A model generated the notes under the pieces. The model was given only the letters and a program-made list of their open reading frames with translations, was not told the origin of the DNA and ran no database searches. Below, in pieces: positions 35,615-41,443 of a stretch of DNA of 41,443 nt. A program made the translations under genes and the position numbers. Numbering within the stretch: the first letter of the stretch is position 1; the number at the start of each line of letters is the position of its first letter. Source of the stretch: Alphaproteobacteria bacterium (GTDB lineage Bacteria > Pseudomonadota > Alphaproteobacteria > SHVZ01); assembly GCA_009694025.1 (NCBI GenBank), contig SHVZ01000020.1, positions 1-41,443 on the forward strand, read 5' to 3'.

Positions 35615-35689
35615 TGGTGGGCGCGACAGGGATTGAACCTGTGACCCCTACCATGTCAAGGTAGTGCTCTCCCGCTGAGCTACGCGCCC
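35615..35689 (-). tRNA. tRNA-Val(GAC)
   Basis: A complete cloverleaf on the minus strand: acceptor GGGCGCG/CGCGCCC, D-arm GCTC..GAGC, anticodon stem CTACC/GGTAG with loop TTGACAT (anticodon GAC), T-arm ACAGG-TTCAATC-CCTGT, discriminator A and encoded CCA. It is 75 nt long including CCA. It reads Val GUC and GUU codons. It lies between the propeller gene and the N-formylglutamate amidohydrolase gene; no integration remnants are visible next to it. Confidence 0.97.
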
Positions 35690-35817
35690 GCCATTCGAGG
35701 CGGCTTCGGCCACCGAGGGCGATGCCTCTACCATCAATGACGGCGGTTGCGCAACAGGCCCTCCCTTCCGGCGGCGCATCGGTGACAGCGCCGCCCGTTT
35801 CGTCTAAATCGCTAGCC

Positions 35818-36717
35818 ATGGAACGCTATCTGGACGCCGTGCGCGGGGCCCCGATCTCGCTCAGCGAGCCCGACCGGCCGTCGCTTCCCGTCGTCCTGGC
35901 GTCGCCGCACAGCGGCCGGCGCTACACGCCGGAGTTCCTCGCATCGGTCGAGGTTCCGGAAGCCGAGCTCCGCCGCGCCGAGGACGCCTTCGTCGACCGT
36001 CTGTTCTCATCGGCTCCCGGCCTCGGCGTGCCGCTGCTCGCCGCCGAGTTCCCGCGCTCCATGGTCGACGTCAACCGGGAAGCGCTGGAGCTCGACCCGG
36101 ACATGTTCGAGGGCTCGTTGCCGGCAGAGGCCAACACCCGCTCACCCCGCGTCGTCGCCGGCCTCGGCGCCATCCCCCGGCTCTCGGCCGGCGGGCACCC
36201 GCTTTATCGCCGGCCGCTGCCGGTCGAGGCCGGGCTCGGCGCGATCGATCGCTTCTGGCGCCCCTATCACCATGCGCTGGCCCGGCTGGTCGGCAAGGCC
36301 CAGGCGAGCTTCGGCGTCGCCCTCCTCATCGACTGCCACTCGATGCCGTCGGCCGGCGGGCTCGGCGACACCGCCGGCGGCCAGACGCTGGCCGACATCG
36401 TGCTCGGCGACGCCTTCGGGCAGACCTGCGATGCGCTCCTGGTCGAGCGCGCCGAGGACTTTCTCACCGGCCGCGGCTACGCGGTGGTCCGCAACACGCC
36501 CTATGCCGGCGGCTTCACCACGCGCCACTACGGCCGGCCCGCCGACGGCGTGCACGCGCTGCAGATCGAGATCAACCGCGCGCTCTACCTGGACGAGGCG
36601 ACGATCGAGCCGACCGCCGCCTTCGCCGCGGTCTCGCGGGATCTCCTCGGCCTGGTCGAAGCGCTCGGGCGCCGCACGCTCGACCTCCGCGGCCCCGGGA
36701 GGCCGTCCGGGGAATGA
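35818..36717 (+). CDS. N-formylglutamate amidohydrolase
   Basis: 299 residues from ATG 35818; the frame is open back to 35722, but the extra 32 residues are low-complexity. The family hydrolyses N-formyl-L-glutamate to glutamate and formate (HutG-type). Visible features are VVLASPHSGRRYTPEFL, DAFVDRLFSSA, FPRSMVDVNRE, LIDCHSMPSAGG and YAGGFTTRHYGRPADGVHALQIEINRALY, with His and Glu residues suited to zinc binding (HSG, CHS, EIN). No other hut gene is in the window, so the use in histidine breakdown is not established. Its stop overlaps the acetyltransferase start. Confidence 0.88.
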   Translation: MERYLDAVRGAPISLSEPDRPSLPVVLASPHSGRRYTPEFLASVEVPEAELRRAEDAFVDRLFSSAPGLGVPLLAAEFPRSMVDVNREALELDPDMFEGSLPAEANTRSPRVVAGLGAIPRLSAGGHPLYRRPLPVEAGLGAIDRFWRPYHHALARLVGKAQASFGVALLIDCHSMPSAGGLGDTAGGQTLADIVLGDAFGQTCDALLVERAEDFLTGRGYAVVRNTPYAGGFTTRHYGRPADGVHALQIEINRALYLDEATIEPTAAFAAVSRDLLGLVEALGRRTLDLRGPGRPSGE

Positions 36718-37241
36718 CCGAGGCGCCGATCATCCGCCCGGCGACGCCGGCGGATCTTCCTCATATCCAGCGCATCTACGCCCACCATGTGTCGACCGGG
36801 CTCGCCAGCTTCGAGGAGACACCGCCCGATCTCGCGGAGATGACCCGGCGCTTTGCCGCCCTGACCGAGGCGGGGTTTCCCTACCTCGCCGCGGAGGTCG
36901 GGGGCCGGGTGGTCGGATATGCCCATTGCGGGCCCTACCGGCCGCGCCCGGCCTATCGTTTCTCGGTCGAGAATTCCGTCTACCTGGCGCCGGAGGCGGC
37001 CAGGCGCGGTATCGGGCGGCGGCTCCTGGCGGCGCTGATCGAGCGGGCGACGGCGCAGGGCAAGCGCCAGATGGTCGCCGTCATCGGCGACAGCGCCAAC
37101 CACGCCTCGATCGGTCTGCACGAGGCGCTCGGGTTCCGCCAGGTCGGCACCATCGAGGGCGCCGGCTTCAAGCATGGCCGCTGGGTCGACAGCGTGCTGA
37201 TGCAGCGCGCGCTCGGGCCCGGGCTCACCGCCCCGCCCTGA
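36714..37241 (+). CDS. GNAT N-acetyltransferase (phosphinothricin/methionine sulfoximine acetyltransferase-like)
   Basis: 175 residues, family length. It starts IIRPATPADLPHIQRIYAHHV, contains the PVIASFEE-like VSTGLASFEETPP, the FPYLAAEVGGRVVGYAHCGPYRPRPAYRF core and the acetyl-CoA pocket RRGIGRRLLAALIERA, then NHASIGLHEALGF and a WVDSVLMQRAL end. That pattern matches the Pat/MnaT/YncA group, which acetylates methionine sulfone/sulfoximine or phosphinothricin. Cytosolic. ATGA overlap with the upstream gene suggests coupling. Confidence 0.88.
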   Translation: MTEAPIIRPATPADLPHIQRIYAHHVSTGLASFEETPPDLAEMTRRFAALTEAGFPYLAAEVGGRVVGYAHCGPYRPRPAYRFSVENSVYLAPEAARRGIGRRLLAALIERATAQGKRQMVAVIGDSANHASIGLHEALGFRQVGTIEGAGFKHGRWVDSVLMQRALGPGLTAPP

Positions 37242-37258
37242 CCCGCCTCAAAAAGAAG

Positions 37259-37282
37259 GGGCCGTGCCCGAAGGCACGGCCC
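37259..37282. terminator. Strong hairpin shared by converging genes
   Basis: GGGCCGTGCC at 37259-37268 pairs perfectly with GGCACGGCCC at 37273-37282 around a CGAA tetraloop. On the minus strand it is followed by CTTCTTTTTG, a good U-tract for transcripts from the 38257 gene; on the plus strand the tail is GAGTTTA. The 37283-37477 gap is AT-rich at 37385-37435 and otherwise empty. Confidence 0.75.
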
Positions 37283-37416
37283 GAGTTTAGGGAGGAAACG
37301 CCCCTAAGGGCATTACGGTAGACGGGCCCGAAGGCTGGCGCCTATCGCGCTGCAACAAATATTCCCGCGACGCAGCGAAGTCAATATGTGAAAATTTTTT
37401 GCTCCATAACAATATC

Positions 37417-37432
37417 TTAATAGATTTTTAAC
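37417..37432. promoter_or_regulatory. Orphan CtrA-type box
   Basis: TTAA-TAGATTT-TTAAC fits the CtrA consensus exactly, in an AT-rich patch between convergent genes. No start codon with good support follows on either strand, so its role is open. Confidence 0.4.
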
Positions 37433-37477
37433 GGTAGGGTCGATTTAGAGAGCGACCATTATGGTGCATCGCAACCG

Positions 37478-38257
37478 TCAACCGATAGGGAGTGCCGGGG
37501 TCGTCGCGCGCGGCAGGTCGAACTGGTCGGAGGCGCGGACGTCGATGTCCGTGACCGAGCGGGCGAGCAGGCTCGAATCGGAGAAGAGCCGATCGACGGC
37601 GAGCTCGACCGGCTGGCCGGGCCGGACCCGGCCCTCGCGGTCGGAGCCGGCGAAGCGGCGGGTCGCGAGGCCGCGATGGCGGGCGATCAGGTTGCGGATC
37701 TCGATCAGGCGGGCGATCCGGTCGCGGACCGTGTCCTCGACGAAAAGCGCGAAGCCGAAACGGTCGGCGACCCAGCGTTCGAGCGGCTCCAGGCCCGAGG
37801 AGGCAAGCTGGAAGACGCAATCGCGGACCAGCGCGTCGACCACCTCGTCGACGGAGTCGTGCTCGACCAGGAGCTCGAGCGGCACGCCCTCGCCGGGCCC
37901 GAGCGCCCGCGGGTTGTTGACGGCGAGGAGGACGGTGAGCTCGGCCAGATAGGCCAAATAGCTGTCGACCACCCGGGCCAGAACCATGTGCAGGAAGACG
38001 TGGCGCTGGCCGCGAAGCGTTCGCGCCATGGCGCCCTCGGTCGACGGCGTCTGCTGGGCGCCGCCGCCGACCGGGCGCCCACTCACGCCGGGCGGCACCG
38101 CCTCGGAGGCCAGTCTCGCCATATCGTCGACCCTGAGCGCCAGATCGGAGACGAACCCGATGAAGCGCCAGAGCTCGGCATGGGTGCGGTAGAAGCGGGC
38201 ACAGGCATCCGACATCGGATCGGGCGGCAAGGAACTGCTGGAAGCGCCGCTTTCCAT
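37478..38257 (-). CDS. HEPN-like uncharacterised protein
   Basis: 259 residues, alpha-helical and probably cytosolic. The core (residues about 85-205) has HVFLHMVLARVVDSYLAYLAEL, VFQLASSGLEPLERWVADRFG and EIRNLIARHRGLATRRF. The last contains Rx5H (R-N-L-I-A-R-H) followed by a G and RRF, the pattern of HEPN domains, which are often RNases or RNA-binding modules in toxin and defence systems. No nucleotidyltransferase or antitoxin partner is adjacent. It starts one base after the stop of the MaoC-like gene, so the two are co-transcribed. HEPN assignment is tentative. Confidence 0.6.
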   Translation of the reverse strand: MESGASSSSLPPDPMSDACARFYRTHAELWRFIGFVSDLALRVDDMARLASEAVPPGVSGRPVGGGAQQTPSTEGAMARTLRGQRHVFLHMVLARVVDSYLAYLAELTVLLAVNNPRALGPGEGVPLELLVEHDSVDEVVDALVRDCVFQLASSGLEPLERWVADRFGFALFVEDTVRDRIARLIEIRNLIARHRGLATRRFAGSDREGRVRPGQPVELAVDRLFSDSSLLARSVTDIDVRASDQFDLPRATTPALPIG

Positions 38258-38258
38258 C

Positions 38259-39107
38259 TCAGCCCTCCGCCAGCACGGCTTCGCCGTCCATCGCCAGATG
38301 GCCCGAGTCGTTGGCGACCCAGAGCGCGATCGCCGACCCGGCCGGCCGACCGCCGACGCCGAGCGGCCGGTCGGCGAAGACCGGCTGAAGCGCCCGGAAC
38401 GAGAAGCGCCGGACCCGCGCCGCCGGCCGCTGGCGGCGGACGAGATCGAGCATGAGCGTCGCCTGTAGCGGCCCGTGCACCACGAGGCCGGGATAGCCCT
38501 CGACCGTCGTCACGTACGGATGATCGTAGTGGATGCGGTGGCCGTTGAAGGTGAGCGCCGAATAGCGAAACAGCAGCACGGGATCGGGGACGAGACGCCG
38601 GCTCCAGGTGCCGTCACCAGGCTCCGGCTTCGCCGCGGGCGCGGCGTCGCCCGGCTTCGGTGAATTGCGGTAGACGATGTCGTGCTCCTCCTCGATCGCC
38701 GCGGCCCCGGCGCACATCACCCGATGGCGGACGGTGACGAAGACGAGCGTGCCCGAACGGCCTTCCTTGACCTCGACCTTCAGGATCTCGGAGTCGCGGC
38801 GGATCGGGGCACCGAGCGGAATCGGCGCTAGGAAGGTGAGACGGCTTCCCGCCCACATGCGGCGCGGCAGCGGCACCGGCGGCAGGAAGCCGCCGCGCTT
38901 CGGGTGTCCGTCGGGGCCGAGCTCGGAGGCCGGCTTGGCCTCGAGGAAATAAAGCCAGTGCCAGAGGGGCGGCAGCGGGTCGCCGGATCTCGGCGGCGGG
39001 TCGGCACGGTCGAGGCTGGCGGAGAGGGCGGCGACGGGCGCCAGCGCGGCCGTGTCCTCGGCGCTGTCGCGCCGGCCCACCCACGCCTTCAGCCCGTCGA
39101 GATCCAT
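38259..39107 (-). CDS. MaoC-like / FAS1-dehydratase-type acyl-CoA hydratase
   Basis: 282 residues with two hot-dog-like halves. Segments include PLWHWLYFLEAKPASELGPDGHP, GSRLTFLAPIPLGAPI, RSGTLVFVTVRHRV and, in the second half, FRYSALTFNGHRIHYDHPYV followed by YPGLVVHGPLQATLMLDL. The NxHRIHYD motif gives the catalytic Asp/His of MaoC hydratases. The family includes mesaconyl-C4-CoA hydratases and itaconyl-CoA hydratases. The exact acyl-CoA is not readable. It heads a two-gene unit with the HEPN-like gene and lies 63 bases downstream of dgcA. Confidence 0.82.
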   Translation of the reverse strand: MDLDGLKAWVGRRDSAEDTAALAPVAALSASLDRADPPPRSGDPLPPLWHWLYFLEAKPASELGPDGHPKRGGFLPPVPLPRRMWAGSRLTFLAPIPLGAPIRRDSEILKVEVKEGRSGTLVFVTVRHRVMCAGAAAIEEEHDIVYRNSPKPGDAAPAAKPEPGDGTWSRRLVPDPVLLFRYSALTFNGHRIHYDHPYVTTVEGYPGLVVHGPLQATLMLDLVRRQRPAARVRRFSFRALQPVFADRPLGVGGRPAGSAIALWVANDSGHLAMDGEAVLAEG

Positions 39108-39169
39108 CGGCTCTTTCGTCCCCCGTCAGCCCCGGGACCATAACCGCGGGCGACGGCCGGCGGAAGACA

Positions 39170-40153
39170 TCAGCCCCAGAGCTCGGGCGCGGGTGGCAGG
39201 ATCTTGCTGCCCTCGAATTGGAGTCCGGGCTCGCGGTCCTTCGCCAAGAGCAGCGGCCCGTCGAGATCGGCCCAGCGCGCGGTCTGTGCCACCAGCACCG
39301 CCGGCGCCATGGCAAGCGAGGTCGCCAGCATGCAGCCGACCATCACCTCGAATCCGGCCGCCCGCGCCGCGTCCGCCAGCGCCATCGCCTCGGTCAGGCC
39401 GCCGGCCTTGTCGAGCTTGACGTTGATCGCCTCGTAGCGGCCCTTGAGCTCGGCCAGGTGATGGCGGTCGTGGCAGCTCTCGTCGGCGCAGACCACGACC
39501 GGATGCGGCACCGACGCCAGCGCCTGGTCGCGGTCGGCTGGCAGCGGCTGCTCGATCATCTCGACGCCGAGGCGAGCGAGCTCCGGCGCATAGCGGGCGA
39601 ACAGCTCGATGGTCCAGGCCTCGTTCGGATCGACGATCAGCCGCGACTTCGGCGCGCCGTCCCTGACGGCACGGACGCGGGCATCGTCACCCTCGCCGCC
39701 GAGCTTGACCTTGAGCAGCGGCCGGTCGGCGGCCGCGGCCGCATCGGCCTTCATCTTCTCAGGATTATCCAGGCTGATGGTGAAGGCGGTCACCACCGGC
39801 TTCGGCGCCGGCTTGCCGAGAAGCTGCCAGACGCGCTTCCCTGCCCGCTTCGCCTCGAGGTCCCAGAGCGCACAGTCGAGCCCGTTCCGAGCGGCGCCCG
39901 GCTTGAGCCGCGCCTCCAGTCCGGCGCGGTCGAGACCCTTGGCGATCGCCTCGCCAAGCCCGGCGATCTCCTGGACCACGCCGTCCATCGACTCGCCGTA
40001 GCGCTTGTAGGGAACGCACTCGCCGCGGCCAACATGATCGCCGTCGAAGATCTCGACCAGCACCACCGGCTGCTGAGTGCGCGTCTCGCGGCTGATCTTG
40101 AAGGCGCCCCGGATCGGAAAGACCTCGGGGCGGACGGCGAGGCGCCTTGCCAT
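39170..40153 (-). CDS. dgcA: Enolase-superfamily dipeptide epimerase / N-acetyl-D-glutamate racemase
   Basis: 327 residues from ATG 40153, which shares a base with the upstream stop (TGATG). Enolase-superfamily signs are AARNGLDCALWDLEAK, LLKVKLGG (KxK catalytic Lys), SRLIVDPNEAW, EMIEQPLP, VVCADESCHD and INVKLDKAGG (second catalytic Lys). Close relatives are called L-Ala-D/L-Glu epimerase. In combination with the DgcN-type gene immediately upstream it fits DgcA, which converts N-acetyl-D-glutamate to the L form. Cytosolic, metal (Mg2+) dependent. The pairing with dgcN is the basis for the name. Confidence 0.85.
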   Translation of the reverse strand: MARRLAVRPEVFPIRGAFKISRETRTQQPVVLVEIFDGDHVGRGECVPYKRYGESMDGVVQEIAGLGEAIAKGLDRAGLEARLKPGAARNGLDCALWDLEAKRAGKRVWQLLGKPAPKPVVTAFTISLDNPEKMKADAAAAADRPLLKVKLGGEGDDARVRAVRDGAPKSRLIVDPNEAWTIELFARYAPELARLGVEMIEQPLPADRDQALASVPHPVVVCADESCHDRHHLAELKGRYEAINVKLDKAGGLTEAMALADAARAAGFEVMVGCMLATSLAMAPAVLVAQTARWADLDGPLLLAKDREPGLQFEGSKILPPAPELWG

Positions 40154-41151
40154 CAGCGGAGCGTATCGGCGATGGCGTCGACGCCCGTGCGCAGCGGATC
40201 GACCGCCGGCAGGCCCAGCTTGTCCTCGGTCTTTTTCAGCAGCTTGATCGCCTCCTTCTCGCTGACCCGCTGGGTGTTGAGGGCAATGCCGACGCATTTG
40301 GCCCGGGGGTTGGTCAGCTTCGCCGCCTCGACGTTGCGGGCGATGCAGTCTTCCAGGCTCGGGTGCTTGTAGTGCGGGAGGCCGCGCATATGAGAGCGGC
40401 CGTGCTCGTGGCAGACGACCAGCGCATCCGGCTGCGAGCCGTGGATGAGACCGAGGGTCACGCCGGCATATGAGGCGTGGAACAGCGAGCCCTGGCCCTC
40501 GATCAGGTCCCAATGGTCGGCATCGTTGTCCGGCGCCAGATACTCGACCGCGCCGGAGACGAAATCGGATATGACCGCGTCGATGGAGATGCCGGAGCCG
40601 GCGATGAAGATGCCGGTCTGCCCGGTGGCGCGGAAATCCGCCTTCATCTTGCGCCGGCGCATCTCCTTCTCGAGCGCGAGCGAGGTGAACATCTTGCCGA
40701 CCGAGCAGTCGGTGCCGACGGTGAGCAGCCGCTTGCCCTTCCGCTTGAGACCGGTGCCGACATCGAAGTCGCGGTCGGGGTGACGGACGTCGAACAGCTT
40801 CCGGCCGTTGGCCTTCGCGGCGGCGACCAGCTTCGGCAGGGAGGTCAGGCGGTTGTGGAGCCCGCTCGCGATGTCCATGCCGAGCTCGCACGCCTTGACC
40901 AGATGCTTCTCCCAATCCGCAGGGATGATGCCGCCGCGGTTGGCGACACCGACCAGCACGGTCTTGACCCCCGCCTTCGCCGCCTGGGCGATGTTCATGT
41001 CCGGGATGCCGAGGTCGGCCTTGCAGCCCTTGAGACGGAACTGCCCCATGCACCAATCGGGGCGCCAGACGTTGACGCCGTTGGCGGTCTTGGCGGCGAG
41101 CTGGTCGGCGGCATCGCCGAGAAACAGTAGGTACGGGTGTCTGATCTTCAC
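40153..41151 (-). CDS. dgcN: DUF1611 protein, DgcN-type D-glutamate N-acetyltransferase
   Basis: 332 residues from GTG 41151, preceded by GGGGGGAG eight bases upstream. DUF1611 features are the N-terminal domain (VLVGVANRGGIIPADWEKH, LGMDIASGLHNRL), the P-loop-like VGTDCSVGKMFTSLALEKEM near residue 150, and EGQGSLFHASYAGVTLGLIHGS plus VCHEHGR. The family is a P-loop NTPase-like fold; members paired with DgcA acetylate D-glutamate. Together the two genes would turn D-glutamate into N-acetyl-L-glutamate, for use as carbon and nitrogen source. Transcription starts near the right-hand IS, whose 5' end lies 42 bases upstream. Confidence 0.85.
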   Translation of the reverse strand: MKIRHPYLLFLGDAADQLAAKTANGVNVWRPDWCMGQFRLKGCKADLGIPDMNIAQAAKAGVKTVLVGVANRGGIIPADWEKHLVKACELGMDIASGLHNRLTSLPKLVAAAKANGRKLFDVRHPDRDFDVGTGLKRKGKRLLTVGTDCSVGKMFTSLALEKEMRRRKMKADFRATGQTGIFIAGSGISIDAVISDFVSGAVEYLAPDNDADHWDLIEGQGSLFHASYAGVTLGLIHGSQPDALVVCHEHGRSHMRGLPHYKHPSLEDCIARNVEAAKLTNPRAKCVGIALNTQRVSEKEAIKLLKKTEDKLGLPAVDPLRTGVDAIADTLR

Positions 41152-41193
41152 TGGAGAGCTCCCCCCGGAGGCGTGGAATGGCGGGCGATACTA

Positions 41194-41443
41194 GTACCCG
41201 CTATGCCTGAAGCGTGAGTCGTGATTCAAGGGGGCATGGCGAGAGGCATCCCTGAAGCGACCCCGATCATACTGAAGGAAGATGAGCGTGCCCAGCTCGA
41301 AGGGTTGGCGCGCTCGACGAAGACGGAGCACCGGTTGCGCCAGCGGGCGCGGATCGTGCTGCTGGCGTCGCAGGGCATGGCGACGGCGGCGATCGGCCGA
41401 ACGGTCGGCTGCACGACGGGCACCACGTCGAAGTGGCGGGTGC
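41194..41443 (+). mobile_element. IS630-family insertion sequence, 5' end, truncated by window edge
   Basis: The sequence from 41194 repeats the first 146 bases in inverted orientation, then continues to the edge. TA at 41192-41193 flanks it. With the copy at 1-146 this brackets the window with 5' ends facing inward. The IS sits 42 bases upstream of dgcN and may have altered its promoter. Confidence 0.82.
41236..41443 (+). CDS. IS630-family transposase, N-terminal fragment
   Basis: 69 codons from ATG 41236 to the window edge. After MARGIPEATPIILKEDERAQ come KTEHRLRQRARIVLLASQG and MATAAIGRTVGCTTGTTSKW, the first helix-turn-helix of IS630 transposases. The catalytic DDE domain lies beyond the window. 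It is the longer of the two copies and encodes the same protein as 1-103 apart from one residue. Confidence 0.82.
   Translation, partial: MARGIPEATPIILKEDERAQLEGLARSTKTEHRLRQRARIVLLASQGMATAAIGRTVGCTTGTTSKWRV

Noticed and set aside
39170..41056. Possible dgcN-dgcA fusion suggested by a long open frame
   Set aside because: The extra upstream part is an out-of-frame reading of dgcN. The true dgcA start at 40153 overlaps the dgcN stop by one base.

Overview
The window is about 41.4 kb of very GC-rich DNA with dense genes, ATGA/TGATG stop-start overlaps and a few AT-richer patches. It looks like chromosomal DNA of an alphaproteobacterium, broadly Rhodospirillales-like. Support comes from perfect TTAA-N7-TTAAC boxes, the binding sequence of the alphaproteobacterial regulator CtrA, and from the gene content: DgcN/DgcA-type D-glutamate genes, a two-subunit dimethylformamidase, DUF3108, DUF1611 and RHH_4-type proteins. 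Genus and species cannot be read from the window.

Both ends are near-identical 5' portions of one IS630-family insertion sequence in opposite orientation, each running out of the window. The window is therefore either a contig broken at a repeated IS, or a segment bracketed by inverted IS copies.

Layout. 0.2-6.6 kb (minus strand): a Pel-polysaccharide-like operon with a secreted GH114/GH166 hydrolase, a PelA-like deacetylase interrupted by one in-frame TAG, and a PelB-like TPR protein broken by a -1 frameshift. 6.7-10.9 kb (plus): DUF3108 protein, small lipoprotein, RlmD/TrmA-type RNA methyltransferase, fumC and a ribbon-helix-helix protein. 10.9-16.4 kb (minus): AsmA-like protein, M23 peptidase-like protein, gamma-glutamyltransferase and DoxX. 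A divergent LysR gene follows, then pgi. 19.2-21.7 kb: both subunits of an N,N-dimethylformamidase. 21.8-23.2 kb: a PBP4-type D,D-carboxypeptidase.

23.3-26.4 kb holds a nested palindromic repeat and then two tandem paralogues of a family I do not recognise. Each paralogue has its own perfect CtrA box at the same distance from its start. A small TPR-like gene follows. 26.5-31.3 kb is a four-gene unit: FbpA/AfuA-type binding protein, PP2C phosphatase, ABC ATPase and fused two-domain permease. A TauD/TfdA dioxygenase converges on it.

32.2-33.7 kb is a less GC-rich islet of small genes: DUF3606, a secreted orphan and a zinc-ribbon protein. It also contains a 21-residue hydrophobic peptide ORF with a very strong ribosome-binding site, lying between an attenuator-like structure and a clean terminator. 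33.8-41.2 kb: beta-propeller protein, tRNA-Val(GAC), N-formylglutamate amidohydrolase, GNAT acetyltransferase, a HEPN-like protein, a MaoC-type hydratase, and the dgcA-dgcN pair. DgcN, DgcA and the N-formylglutamate enzyme would all feed glutamate metabolism.

The most promising unexplained features are the CtrA-boxed tandem paralogues, the mini-gene near 33.3 kb, the lesions in the Pel-like operon, and the phosphatase embedded in the ABC-transporter operon.
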